64,000 nucleotides of DNA from CAXBNB01 sp040222275 (GCA_040222275.1 JAVKDJ010000030.1:1-64000); one strand, 5' to 3'. Counted from the first letter of the stretch, positions 41,611 to 50,595 are shown. The notes: a model not told the origin generated them from the sequence alone. Numbers and translations are program-made.

Positions 41611-42717
41611 TTAACCGATTTCCACTACCACATCGTCAGTGAGTGGGTGCCCAACACAAAGGAGGACGTAACCTTCGGCTTTTTCCTCGTCAGACAGGCC
41701 GTCTTCCTCATCCATTTTCACCTTTCCGGACAGGCATTTGCCCCTGCAAGCAGTGCAAAGCCCGCTCTGGCATGAGTAGGGCATGTCCAGGTTTTGATCG
41801 AGCCCGGATTCCAGTATCGTGCTTTTTGGGGATACAGAATATTTGTGCTCTTCGCCATCCAGGATAATGGTAACTTCCCTTTCTACAATGGACTGGCTAT
41901 CTTCTGCTATAATCTCTTTAGGAGAGGTGTTGCCAGCCACAAAGCTTTCTTTATGTTTTCTGTCGTCTGCAATGCCCATTTCAGAGAGTGTATCCATGAC
42001 AATGTTCATCATAGGCTCAGGCCCGCAAGTGTAATAGGATACATCGGTGTAGGTGCCGTCGGACAGTTCGTTGAGGGCGCTCCCAAGCTTGGAAGCATCT
42101 ATCCATCCGGTATAGCCGGTCCAGTCTTGCGGTGGGTTTTCCAGAAAATGTGCCACATTGAACTTGTCAGGATATTGCTCAACAAGTTTGTTTATGGCGT
42201 CTTTAAAAATGATGGAATCCAGGTCCCTGTTGGCGTATATCAACGATACCTTGCTTTGATCCTCTTTTACCAGGATGGACTTGGCTATAGAAATCAGTGG
42301 CGTAATCCCGCTACCTCCTCCGATCAAAAATATTTGTCTCTTGTTCGACTCTGTAATTTCGGGAGTGAAAGATCCCATCGGCTCCATAACTTCTATGGAA
42401 TCACCGGCCTTCAATTCGTTGTTTATGAAATTGGACATGGCACCACCGTTAACTTTTTTAATGGTGACGGCCGGGGATTCTTTTAGGTAAGGAGAACTGC
42501 ATAAGGAATAAGCCCTCCTTATTTTTTTTCCATTTACAGTCAGGATCACTGTAATAAACTGCCCTGGTTTATAGTTGAATTTTCCTGATTCTGGTTCTTC
42601 AAATACCAGGCTTACAGCATCGGATGTCTCCCGGACAACCTCTTTGATGGTTAAATTAAAAAACCGGGAATCTGTGGATTCCTTCTTCTTTTTTTTCTTA
42701 AATAGACCAAATGCCAT
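41611..42717 (-). CDS. Ferredoxin-NADP reductase/2Fe-2S protein (PaaE-like)
   Basis: 368 residues. An FAD-binding domain (KIRRAYSLCSSPYL) is followed by an NAD(P)-binding domain (FLIGGGSGITPLISIAK, YTCGPEPMM) and a C-terminal plant-type 2Fe-2S domain with Cys-X4-Cys-X2-Cys (CQSGLCTAC) and a later Cys (VLLCVGHP). This order matches the reductase component of phenylacetyl-CoA epoxidase (PaaE) and related oxygenase reductases. No oxygenase genes are adjacent, so it may serve another electron acceptor such as a desaturase. A poly-lysine N-terminal stretch (FKKKKKK) is unusual. It is the gene downstream of the tiny FeoB-associated protein. Confidence 0.92.
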   Translation of the reverse strand: MAFGLFKKKKKKESTDSRFFNLTIKEVVRETSDAVSLVFEEPESGKFNYKPGQFITVILTVNGKKIRRAYSLCSSPYLKESPAVTIKKVNGGAMSNFINNELKAGDSIEVMEPMGSFTPEITESNKRQIFLIGGGSGITPLISIAKSILVKEDQSKVSLIYANRDLDSIIFKDAINKLVEQYPDKFNVAHFLENPPQDWTGYTGWIDASKLGSALNELSDGTYTDVSYYTCGPEPMMNIVMDTLSEMGIADDRKHKESFVAGNTSPKEIIAEDSQSIVEREVTIILDGEEHKYSVSPKSTILESGLDQNLDMPYSCQSGLCTACRGKCLSGKVKMDEEDGLSDEEKAEGYVLLCVGHPLTDDVVVEIG

Positions 42718-42789
42718 TGATATCCTTTTTATTGAGGCGCAAATCTACTTGCTTATCCGATTTTTGCCGAATGATTCAATAAATGTTTT

Positions 42790-42948
42790 TTATGATTGGA
42801 TAGCCTTGTTTGATGCCCCTTTGTTCTCCAGTCCGCATTCTCCACACCCCTTGGCGCATCCATTTTTAGCTGAGAATTCAAGAAATATTTTGCGGCCTAC
42901 AAAGAAGGCTGAGGTCAGAAAGAGTATGGCGATTAAAATTTCCTGCAT
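42790..42948 (-). CDS. FeoB-associated Cys-rich small membrane protein
   Basis: A 52-residue protein starting at the ATG at 42948. One N-terminal membrane helix (MQEILIAILFLTSAFFVG) is followed by a short linker and a Cys cluster NGCAKGCGECG (Cys31, Cys35, Cys38). This is the layout of the FeoB-associated Cys-rich membrane family, usually found next to ferrous iron transport genes. No feoAB is in the window. It lies between suhB upstream and the 2Fe-2S reductase downstream on the same strand. The role is thought to be iron or redox related; the evidence is the pattern only. Confidence 0.8.
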   Translation of the reverse strand: MQEILIAILFLTSAFFVGRKIFLEFSAKNGCAKGCGECGLENKGASNKAIQS

Positions 42949-42987
42949 GATGGATCAAACGATAATCTGTTTTTTCAGTTGGCAAAG

Positions 42988-43773
42988 CTACCAGTATTTT
43001 TTCATCACTTCCATCATTTCTCCATGAATTGAGTTGGCGGCTATGAGTTCCCGGCCAAATATGAAATCATCGCCTCCTGAAAAGTCAGTGACTGTTCCGC
43101 CTGCCTCCTGAACGATCAATGCTCCTGCTGCAAGGTCCCATGCATTGAGGTTGTACTCAAAAAAAGCCTCATACCTGCCCATGGCTACATAAGCCAGGTC
43201 CACTGCGGCGCTTCCCAGGCGCCTGAGCCCATGGGCATTTTGCATCAGTTCGTTGATGATCTTCATGTATTGTTCTAGCTTTTCAAAATCATAAAACGGA
43301 AAGCCTGTGGCCAGAAGGCTGTCGCTGACTTTGTTGAGCCGGGAGACTTTTATGGGTGCCTCATTACAAAATGCCCCACCGCCTTTATGCGCATGAAAAC
43401 ATTCTTTTTTGTTGACTTCATACACCACCCCTACGAGTAGTTCATTTCCATCGATAAGGGCAATGCTTGTAGAGTACACGGGCAAACCATGAATGAAATT
43501 GGTGGTGCCGTCCAGTGGATCTATGATCCATTTGAGAGGATTGTCATCTTGTTCCTGGGTGCCTTCCTCAGTGAGGAAGCCAGCCTCCGGCACGATCTTT
43601 TTTAGTTCCTTGACCATCCTGATCTCAAGCTCTTTGTCCACATAGCTCACCAGGTCGTTTTTGCCTTTGAATTCAACTTTTGAATAGTCAAATGACAGGG
43701 CTTCCTGCTGCATAAACTCCCCACATTCCAACGACAATGCAATGACATCCTTTTTTATTTTTTCGAGTTCCAT
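42988..43773 (-). CDS. suhB: Inositol monophosphatase family protein
   Basis: 261 residues. The metal-binding motifs are intact: Glu in AGFLTEEGT, WIDPLDGTTNFIHG (DPxDGT) and the C-terminal WDLAAGALIVQEAGG. The enzyme removes phosphate from inositol-1-phosphate or related sugar phosphates; some members also act in rRNA maturation. It starts 3 bases after the stop of rsmI and is probably co-translated with it. Confidence 0.95.
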   Translation of the reverse strand: MELEKIKKDVIALSLECGEFMQQEALSFDYSKVEFKGKNDLVSYVDKELEIRMVKELKKIVPEAGFLTEEGTQEQDDNPLKWIIDPLDGTTNFIHGLPVYSTSIALIDGNELLVGVVYEVNKKECFHAHKGGGAFCNEAPIKVSRLNKVSDSLLATGFPFYDFEKLEQYMKIINELMQNAHGLRRLGSAAVDLAYVAMGRYEAFFEYNLNAWDLAAGALIVQEAGGTVTDFSGGDDFIFGRELIAANSIHGEMMEVMKKYW

Positions 43774-43776
43774 ATT

Positions 43777-44460
43777 TCAATTGGGTTTACCTGCGACGAC
43801 TATAACGATCTCGCCCTTGATTTTCTTTTGGCTAAAGTGCTCTATTATTTCTGTCAGGGTTCCCCTCGCTGTTTCTTCAAACAGCTTTGTAAGCTCTCTC
43901 GAAACGGAAGCCTGACGATCTTCCCCGAAAAAACTCCGGAATTGTTCAAGTGTTTTGAGCAGGCGATGTGGCGACTCATAGAAAATCATGGTGCGGGTTT
44001 CCTCCGCCAATATTTCCAATCTGGTTTGTCGTCCTTTCTTTACCGGCAAAAAACCTTCGAACACAAATTTGTCATTGGGCAACCCCGATGAAACCAGTGC
44101 CGGAACAAAAGCCGTTGCTCCGGGCAGGCATTCTACTGCAACGCCATTTTTCAAACAATCCCTCACCAATAAAAAACCGGGATCAGAGATAGCCGGAGTG
44201 CCTGCGTCCGAAACCAGCGCCATCTTTTTTCCAGATTGCAATTCCTCAATTATTTTATTGGTCTGATGGTGTTCATTGTGGATGTGATAGCTTTTTAGGG
44301 TGTTGTTTATTTCATAGTGTTTCAATAGCACACCTGTAGTCCGCGTATCTTCGGCCAGGACTATATCTACGGATTTCAGCACCTCCAAAGCACGTATGGT
44401 AATGTCTTCCAGATTGCCGATAGGTGTGGGTACCAGATAGAGGGATGATTTGAATTCCAT
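43777..44460 (-). CDS. rsmI: 16S rRNA 2'-O-methyltransferase RsmI
   Basis: 227 residues of the tetrapyrrole methylase fold. Hallmarks are LYLVPTPIGNLEDITIRALE, VLAEDTRTTGVLLKHY, ALVSDAGTPAISDPGFLLVR and CLPGATAFVPALVSSGLP. It modifies C1402 of 16S rRNA. The protein is shorter than the E. coli enzyme because the C-terminal HTH domain is lacking, which is common in Bacteroidota. It heads the rsmI-suhB unit. Confidence 0.96.
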   Translation of the reverse strand: MEFKSSLYLVPTPIGNLEDITIRALEVLKSVDIVLAEDTRTTGVLLKHYEINNTLKSYHIHNEHHQTNKIIEELQSGKKMALVSDAGTPAISDPGFLLVRDCLKNGVAVECLPGATAFVPALVSSGLPNDKFVFEGFLPVKKGRQTRLEILAEETRTMIFYESPHRLLKTLEQFRSFFGEDRQASVSRELTKLFEETARGTLTEIIEHFSQKKIKGEIVIVVAGKPN

Positions 44461-44600
44461 ATACAGTTAGAAAAAGGCAACCATTAAAAGTTGCTGTTCA
44501 AGCCTTGATATTCAGGTTTACAAAAGTGTAAAATAATAAATACTAAGTAATCGAACGGGTTTCTATTTAGGGTATAAATTATAAGGGTAATTTTTGGGCG

Positions 44601-44888
44601 CTATAAGTTTAGCAGTTTGGCCGAATGGTGAACCGTCAGAATATCTATTCGTTCATTTGTAGCAAGCAGGTAAATAATCCTGTAGTTACCCAAAATCACT
44701 TCTCTAATTCTCGGGTTATCAAGTTCGGGCACAATCCGACCTGAGTCTGGAAAGTTAGAAAGTTGTTTTACCCGTTCCCTGATTCTTTTAACATGAAGCT
44801 GTGCGTATTTTGTTGAACCCTGAGCAATAAATTCAGCAATCGAGATCAGGTCACTTTTGGCCTGGGAAGTCCAATTTATCTTAACCAC
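44601..44888 (-). CDS. RelE/ParE-family toxin
   Basis: 95 residues. The ParE-type pattern is present: KINWTSQAKSDLISIAEFIA, PDSGRIVPELDNPRIREVIL, NYRIIYLLATNERIDILTVH and a final HHSAKLL. The absence of the YoeB-type catalytic end and the RxxxxxNYRIIY motif favour the ParE/RelE-like type whose target may be gyrase or mRNA. It overlaps the antitoxin gene by 13 bases. It should be kept in check by that antitoxin. Confidence 0.9.
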   Translation of the reverse strand: MVKINWTSQAKSDLISIAEFIAQGSTKYAQLHVKRIRERVKQLSNFPDSGRIVPELDNPRIREVILGNYRIIYLLATNERIDILTVHHSAKLLNL

Positions 44889-45058
44889 TCAGGTAATTCT
44901 TTATCGAGTTCTTCGTCAGGAATAACCTCGTTGGTTTCAGATTGCACAAGGCCTCTGTCAATCTTCTCCAAAAGGATAAGTTCATCAATGGCTTGATCTA
45001 CAGAGAATTCACCCGGAAGTTTATTAATGGCTTTTATTACCTTTTCTTTTGTTAGCAT
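44876..45058 (-). CDS. Antitoxin of the RelE/ParE pair
   Basis: 60 residues from the ATG at 45058 (MLTKEKVIKAINKLPGEFSV). A longer frame starting at 45115 would include the putative -7 box, so it is less likely. The sequence is helical and acidic toward the end (IPDEELDKELPEWLR), the part expected to contact the toxin. It resembles the small addiction-module components that accompany RelE/ParE toxins in Bacteroidota. DNA binding could not be judged by eye. Confidence 0.82.
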   Translation of the reverse strand: MLTKEKVIKAINKLPGEFSVDQAIDELILLEKIDRGLVQSETNEVIPDEELDKELPEWLR

Positions 45059-45061
45059 ATT

Positions 45062-45069
45062 CAAAGATA
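45062..45069 (-). promoter_or_regulatory. Antitoxin -7 box, possibly leaderless
   Basis: On the minus strand TATCTTTG fits TAnnTTTG and ends only 4 bases before the ATG at 45058. Transcription would start about at the start codon, implying a leaderless message. No TTTG is visible at -33. Confidence 0.4.
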
Positions 45070-45140
45070 CGCTTTTTCCAAATATCAGTTCTCGCCTTTC
45101 GCTTGAAGGCATCAAAACAGAATCCCCTTTTTGCCGGGTT

Positions 45141-45374
45141 TTACTCTGCCAAACTCTCTATTATCTCTGCCAACTTTCTGTCCTTGTCTGTTACCACATC
45201 ACCTGCGTCGTGGGTTGAAAGTTTAAAGCTTACCTTGTTATACACATTGCTCCATTCGGGGTGGTGGTTCATCTTTTCTGCTTCGATGGCCACTTTCGTC
45301 ATAAACCCAAAAGCTTCGGTGAAGTTTTGGAAAGTAAAAGATTTGAGAAGTTTGTTGTCTTGTTCGATCCACAT
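45141..45374 (-). CDS. Pterin-4a-carbinolamine dehydratase
   Basis: 77 residues from the ATG at 45374, which begins the expected MWIEQDNKLLKSFTF; an ATG at 45404 would add 10 residues. The active-site motif AEKMNHHPEWSNVYNKV (His37, His38, Pro39, Trp41) is complete. The enzyme dehydrates 4a-hydroxy-tetrahydropterin; in bacteria without aromatic hydroxylases it may work in pterin or molybdopterin metabolism. It follows the TRAP permease genes on the same strand with a 50-base gap. Confidence 0.95.
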   Translation of the reverse strand: MWIEQDNKLLKSFTFQNFTEAFGFMTKVAIEAEKMNHHPEWSNVYNKVSFKLSTHDAGDVVTDKDRKLAEIIESLAE

Positions 45375-45424
45375 ATTAATATATAGGTTATTGCACAAAA
45401 ACAAATGTAATCAAATCTGCCGTT

Positions 45425-46744
45425 TTATTTTTCCATCAGAGCGGGTAGAAAAGACACTACCTCCGGGAAAAGTATCACTAAAATCAGCAGCAATACCTGA
45501 ATAGCTACAAAGGGGATGATGCCCCGGTAGAGCTGGCTGGTTTTTACCTCAGGGGGAGCCACCCCTTTTAGGTAAAACAATGAAAACCCAAACGGCGGGG
45601 TGAGGAAAGAGGTTTGTAAGTTGAGGGCAATCAATATGCCTACCCAGATCAGGTCAATCCCCAATGCACTGAATATAGGTGCGGCCACCGGCACTATGAT
45701 GAAAATAATCTCAATAAAATCTATAAAGAACCCGGCGACAAACACCACCAGCAGTACCATGGCCAAAAAAACATTTGGAGACATATTAGCCCCGCTGATG
45801 ATCTCAGAAAGCAGCTTGTCTCCACCCATTCCCCTAAAAACCAGGGAGAAAGAGGTAGCACCTATAAGTATGGCGAATACCATGCAGGTAAGGAAGGTGG
45901 TGTCTTTCATTACACTCTTCAGAATGGCGATACTGAATTTTTTTTGGACTACCGTCAAAATTATAGATCCGATAGCCCCAACGGCTGCCGCCTCAGTAGG
46001 TGAAGCAATACCGGCGAAAATAGACCCAAGCACAACAAGGATCAGTAGAAAAGGAAATACAAAGGCGTAAACAATTTTTCTCACTGCGCCTTCCTTCCAA
46101 AATGCGCTCCTCTCCTCATCAGAAATACAGGGGGCATTTTCGGGCTTGATGGTGGATGCTACCACGATATAGATGAGATACAAAACAACCAACAATACAC
46201 CGGGCAATATGGCTGCAGTAAACAGGTCGCCAACTGAAACATTCAATACGCTTCCCAAAAGCACCAGTACTACCGAAGGAGGGATAATTTGCCCCAGGGT
46301 TCCGGAGGAAGCGATTACACCAGTAGCCAACTCTGTTTTGTATCCACGCTTGAGCATGGTGGGCAAACTAATCATGCCCATGGTGATCACTGTGGCACCC
46401 ACGATCCCGGTAGAAGCCGCCAGCATTCCACCCACGATCACCACAGATATGGCCAGCCCCCCTTTCAATTTGCCAAAGAGCATGGCCATGGTTTCCAGAA
46501 GGCTCTCGGCCAGCCCAGATTTTTCCAGCATTATACCCATAAATACAAACAGGGGCACAGCCATGAGTACAAAATTGTTCATGGTACCAAAAATCCTGAG
46601 CGAAAGCAGGTAGAAGAATTCGACATCAAAATACAGGATTCCGGCAATCACCGACAACCCACCTAACGTAAAAGCTACCGGATACCCAAACAGGATGAGC
46701 AGAAAGACCAACCCGAACAAAATAAATGGGATATACTCATTCAT
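45425..46744 (-). CDS. dctM: TRAP transporter large permease (DctM type)
   Basis: 439 residues with about 12 membrane helices. The family signature at the N-terminus (ILFGYPVAFTLGGLSVIAGI), VPLFVFMGIMLEKSGLAESL and GTLGQIIPPSVVLVLLG, and the C-terminal FLTPPFGFSLFYLKGVAP are present. It uses the Na+ gradient to import an organic acid delivered by a periplasmic binding protein. No binding-protein gene (DctP) is in the window, so the substrate is unknown. Its start overlaps the stop of the small permease gene by 4 bases. Confidence 0.95.
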   Translation of the reverse strand: MNEYIPFILFGLVFLLILFGYPVAFTLGGLSVIAGILYFDVEFFYLLSLRIFGTMNNFVLMAVPLFVFMGIMLEKSGLAESLLETMAMLFGKLKGGLAISVVIVGGMLAASTGIVGATVITMGMISLPTMLKRGYKTELATGVIASSGTLGQIIPPSVVLVLLGSVLNVSVGDLFTAAILPGVLLVVLYLIYIVVASTIKPENAPCISDEERSAFWKEGAVRKIVYAFVFPFLLILVVLGSIFAGIASPTEAAAVGAIGSIILTVVQKKFSIAILKSVMKDTTFLTCMVFAILIGATSFSLVFRGMGGDKLLSEIISGANMSPNVFLAMVLLVVFVAGFFIDFIEIIFIIVPVAAPIFSALGIDLIWVGILIALNLQTSFLTPPFGFSLFYLKGVAPPEVKTSQLYRGIIPFVAIQVLLLILVILFPEVVSFLPALMEK

Positions 46745-47256
46745 GGGAGGTGTCTGTTTTTTTTTGTGAGTAAAATATCCATGGATTTCAGCAATTCAGA
46801 AATGGCCTGTAATAATAAAAAAGCCATACCTATAGGGATGGCACATTTGATGATAAATCTGTAGGGCAGCCCTCCGGGATCGGCACTTGATTCCATGATC
46901 CGGTAGGAAGCCATCACGAAAGGAATGGAAGTCTTAATGACCACAACGCAAAAAGGAATAAGAAAAAATGCTGTACCCAGTAAATTGACCCATGCTTTTT
47001 GTTTTTCGGAAAACCTGGTATAAAACACATCTACCCGCACGTGCTTGTCATATTTATAGGTAAATGCTGCGCCAATCATGAAAAGGATACCAAAAAGATG
47101 CCATTCCAGCTCAAACAATGCAGCAGTACTCTTATTAAAGGCATACCTGAAAAGCACATCAAAACCGATGATCAGCACCAGCACTATGCTCAGCCATGAT
47201 ACAAGCAGGCCTGTCTTTTCTGTGAACCGATCAATGAAACTTGAGAGCTTTTTCAA
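46741..47256 (-). CDS. dctQ: TRAP transporter small permease (DctQ type)
   Basis: 171 residues with four membrane helices. Typical features are LIGFDVLFRYAFNKSTAALF and ELEWHLFGILFMIGAAFTYKYDKHVRVDVF. It pairs with the large permease encoded directly downstream with a 4-base overlap. It is the first gene of the unit; the gene on its other side (M16 protease) is divergent, so the binding protein is not upstream either. Confidence 0.94.
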   Translation of the reverse strand: MKKLSSFIDRFTEKTGLLVSWLSIVLVLIIGFDVLFRYAFNKSTAALFELEWHLFGILFMIGAAFTYKYDKHVRVDVFYTRFSEKQKAWVNLLGTAFFLIPFCVVVIKTSIPFVMASYRIMESSADPGGLPYRFIIKCAIPIGMAFLLLQAISELLKSMDILLTKKNRHLP

Positions 47257-47533
47257 AATGGGATAGAATAAAGGCTCATAATTAATAAACTTTCACCATA
47301 AATGAAAAAACACCCACCTCAAATCAGGCATGCCCAACTTTTCTTTATGGCATGAGGCCTTTCACTTTCAGCGTATCAATTGGTAGCTGGCAATAACAAA
47401 AGAGAGGTAATAGGAGTTAATTGTTAAAAATGGTTAATCTCTGACAACCATCGGCTTGAAAACAATCGAAAATATCTACTTTAGTAACCTCATGAGAAAG
47501 ACGAAAGACCCATCATTGGCAAGAAAGAATACT

Positions 47534-50419
47534 ATGAAAAAAATATCCACACACCTTATTGCACTGTCATTGGCATTGCTTGCTTTAGTCCACCCATCTG
47601 TGTCATCTCCTACCGATGGCAAGGAAAGCAAGTGGGAAGATGAGAAAATCCCACTCAATCCCAAAGTAAAGCATGGCAAACTGGATAATGGTCTGACCTA
47701 TTATATCATGCAAAATGCCAAGCCTGAAGACAAGGTGGAGCTTCGCCTGGTTGTAAATGCCGGCTCTATTCTGGAAGATGACAATCAGGTGGGCCTTGCC
47801 CATTTCATGGAGCACATGAATTTCAATGGCACAAAAAACTTCAAAAAAAATGAATTGGTAGATTACCTCCAATCGGTAGGGGTAAAGTTTGGGGCACATC
47901 TAAATGCTTATACGGGGTTTGACCAGACGGTGTACATCCTGCCGATTCCTTCAGATGATGAGGAGGTTTTGGAAAAGGGGTTTCAGATATTGGAAGACTG
48001 GGCCCACAATGCCGACCTGTCTGCTGAAGAGATAGACAAAGAAAGGGGTGTGGTACTGGAAGAATACAGAATTGGGCTGGGTGCCAACAAAAGAATGCTG
48101 AATAACTACCTGCCCAAGGTAATGTATGGCTCCAAGTATGCTGAACGACTGCCTATAGGCACCAAGGAGAACCTGGAAAGCTTCGAACACAATTCCCTCC
48201 GGGCATTTTACAAAGACTGGTACCGTCCAGACCTGATGGCCGTAGTAGCAGTGGGTGACATAGACCCTATCAGAATGGAGGAAAAGATCAAATCCCATTT
48301 TTCGAAGATCAAAAACCCCAAGAAACCGAAAGAGAGAAAGGAATATCAGGTGCCCAACCATGACGAAACATTTGTAGCCATAGAAAGCGACGTGGAAGCG
48401 GCCTATTCCAGCGTGAGCCTCATGTACAAAGACCCCAGGCCGGTGGAAGAAGTGACCACCACTGAGGGTTATAAAAAAATGGTGACCATTCAGCTATTTG
48501 CCAGTATGCTCAATAGCCGGCTGGATGAGCTCAGAAATAGTGCTAACCCTCCATTTACCTATGGAGGGGGCTATTATGGTGCTTCATGGTCACGCAACAA
48601 AAATGCGTTTCAGTTGTATGCCGGAGTGGCCGAAGAAGACCAATTGAAAGGCCTGCGTGCCCTGCTCACAGAGTCCCAAAGGATAAAGCAACATGGATTT
48701 CAGGAAGGTGAACTCGAGCGGGTGAAAAAAACGCTATTGGCCAGGATGGAAAAGGCCTTCAACGAAAAAGACAAATCACAATCGGGTTCATATGCCGATG
48801 AAATGATACGCCACTTCCTGGATAAGGAGCCCGCCCCAGGGATCGAATGGGAATTTGAAAAGCAGCAAAAGATATTGCCTCAAATATCCATTGAAGATGT
48901 GAACGGTCTCATTGATTCTTTTATTTCGGAAAAAAACAGGGTGGTCATCCTGACTGGCCCGGAAAAGGAGGGTCTTGAAAAAGTACCTGAGCAGGAAGTG
49001 TTGGATTTGCTTGAAGAAACCGATGCAATCGAATTGGAGCCTTACGAAGACAAAGTGATAGCCAGTAGCCTGATAGAAAAAATGCCTTCACCAGGGAAAA
49101 TAGTGAGTGCCGAAAGCAATGACGCTCTGGACTATAAGGTGCTTATGCTTGAAAATGGAATGAAAGTGACGTATAAAATCACCGATTTTAAAAATGATGA
49201 GGTAATCTTTTCGGGATACGGCTATGGAGGTACATCGGTGTACTCAGATGAGGAGTATGAAAAAACCAACCTCGCCAACAGGGTAATTGCCTCTTCCGGT
49301 GTGGGTGCTTTTTCCAATATCGACCTTAAAAAAGCTTTAGCCGGTAAGGTGGCCAATGTGAGCCCCTATATTGATGGCACCAGCGAAGGGTTTAGTGGTA
49401 ATGCCACCCCAAAGGATTTGGAAACAATGTTCCAGCTCATTCATTTGTATTTTACCGCACCTAGGAAAGACCCGGATGCCTATAACTCCTACGTACAGAG
49501 GCTCAAAAGCCAATACGTCAATCTGGAATCCAATCCCGAATACTATTTTTATATCAACCACGGGAAATTCATGTCGAACAACCACAAGCGGGCATTTCAC
49601 CTGCCAACTGAGGAGGAATGGACCAATACAGACTATGACCTGATACTGGAAAAATACCGTGAGGCATTCGCCAATCCCGGGGACTTCAAACTGTTTTTTG
49701 TGGGGAATATAGAAGAAGAAAAATTTAAAACACTCGTAGGTACTTATTTGGCCAGCCTGAAAGGTGTAGAGAGAAAGGACAAAGTGGTGGATATTGGTAT
49801 GCGCCCACCAGAAGGCAAACACGAAATGATCTACAATAAAGGCCTGGATCCAAAATCATTGGTGAGGATAAACTTTAGCGGAGAAACGAAATATGACCCT
49901 AATGAAAGGTACTACCTCAGTAGCCTTGGGGAAATTCTCAGCATCAAACTGATCGAAATCATGCGGGAAGAAAAAGGAGGCGTATATGGTGTAGGCGCAC
50001 AGGGTAGCATGTCCAAAATTCCTTACGAGCATTTTAGCTTTTCTATTAGTTTCCCCTGTGGGCCTGAAAATGCGATCGAATTAAAAGAAGCGGCATTAGG
50101 GGAATTGCAGAAGATTATAGACAATGGCCCTGATGCAAAAGATTTGGAAAAGATAAAAGAGACCCAAAGAAAAGAACTCAAGGAAAAACTGAAACGAAAT
50201 GGCTATTGGCTCAACAAGCTGGAGGGTGCTTCTTTCGCACAGACTGATCCAAGGACTCAAGGTGAGTTGGAGCAGCGCATAGAAGATTTGGCTGCTGAAG
50301 ATATCCAAAATGTAGCCGCAAAATATCTTTCAGGTGATGTCATTGTAGGTATGCTGTTCCCCGAGGGGTATGAGCTGAAGGAAGCCGGAGAAACCGGTAC
50401 TGCTGAACCTGGGGAATAG
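47534..50419 (+). CDS. Secreted M16 zinc metalloprotease (two-domain)
   Basis: 961 residues from the ATG at 47534, which begins a signal peptide (MKKISTHLIALSLALLALVH); a TTG at 47456 would add 26 residues ahead of it. The inverted zinc motif HXXEH is HFMEH (His90, Glu93, His94), with the distal Glu in ERGVVLEEYR. The second half repeats the fold with an inactive domain (MLENGMKVTYKITDF onward), as in full-length pitrilysin-type enzymes. It would degrade peptides in the periplasm. The Glu/Gly-rich C-terminus is unremarkable. Single-gene unit. Confidence 0.93.
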   Translation: MKKISTHLIALSLALLALVHPSVSSPTDGKESKWEDEKIPLNPKVKHGKLDNGLTYYIMQNAKPEDKVELRLVVNAGSILEDDNQVGLAHFMEHMNFNGTKNFKKNELVDYLQSVGVKFGAHLNAYTGFDQTVYILPIPSDDEEVLEKGFQILEDWAHNADLSAEEIDKERGVVLEEYRIGLGANKRMLNNYLPKVMYGSKYAERLPIGTKENLESFEHNSLRAFYKDWYRPDLMAVVAVGDIDPIRMEEKIKSHFSKIKNPKKPKERKEYQVPNHDETFVAIESDVEAAYSSVSLMYKDPRPVEEVTTTEGYKKMVTIQLFASMLNSRLDELRNSANPPFTYGGGYYGASWSRNKNAFQLYAGVAEEDQLKGLRALLTESQRIKQHGFQEGELERVKKTLLARMEKAFNEKDKSQSGSYADEMIRHFLDKEPAPGIEWEFEKQQKILPQISIEDVNGLIDSFISEKNRVVILTGPEKEGLEKVPEQEVLDLLEETDAIELEPYEDKVIASSLIEKMPSPGKIVSAESNDALDYKVLMLENGMKVTYKITDFKNDEVIFSGYGYGGTSVYSDEEYEKTNLANRVIASSGVGAFSNIDLKKALAGKVANVSPYIDGTSEGFSGNATPKDLETMFQLIHLYFTAPRKDPDAYNSYVQRLKSQYVNLESNPEYYFYINHGKFMSNNHKRAFHLPTEEEWTNTDYDLILEKYREAFANPGDFKLFFVGNIEEEKFKTLVGTYLASLKGVERKDKVVDIGMRPPEGKHEMIYNKGLDPKSLVRINFSGETKYDPNERYYLSSLGEILSIKLIEIMREEKGGVYGVGAQGSMSKIPYEHFSFSISFPCGPENAIELKEAALGELQKIIDNGPDAKDLEKIKETQRKELKEKLKRNGYWLNKLEGASFAQTDPRTQGELEQRIEDLAAEDIQNVAAKYLSGDVIVGMLFPEGYELKEAGETGTAEPGE

Positions 50420-50452
50420 GGTTTGTTTTGTGAAGCACAAAGCCCTTTCCAG

Positions 50453-50526
50453 GTTGTATTATTAAAAAGTCAGAAAAATGGAAACAACAGGAAATTCCTG
50501 ATCGAAGGAACCCTTGGAGCGTTTGC
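50453..50526. repeat. Dispersed 74-bp repeat copy
   Basis: This segment is nearly identical (about 11 differences over 74 bases by eye) to 57763-57836. The core GAAGGAACCCTTGGAGCG followed by TTTGC is also present at 57433-57455. It lies in the 3' untranslated region of the protease gene. The partner inverted arm seen in the 57-kb copies is only weakly recognisable here. Confidence 0.75.
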
Positions 50527-50546
50527 CCCATACCAACAGGTAAGCT

Positions 50547-50579
50547 AAAAAAGCCCCATCACAGGACAGGGCTTTTTTT
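50547..50579. terminator. Bidirectional intrinsic terminator
   Basis: AAAAAAGCCC (50547-50556) and GGGCTTTTTT (50569-50578) enclose a 12-base loop, with A and T tracts on either side. It serves the M16 protease on the plus strand and the efflux operon on the minus strand. Confidence 0.8.
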
Positions 50580-50595
50580 ATCTTGCTGGATTATA

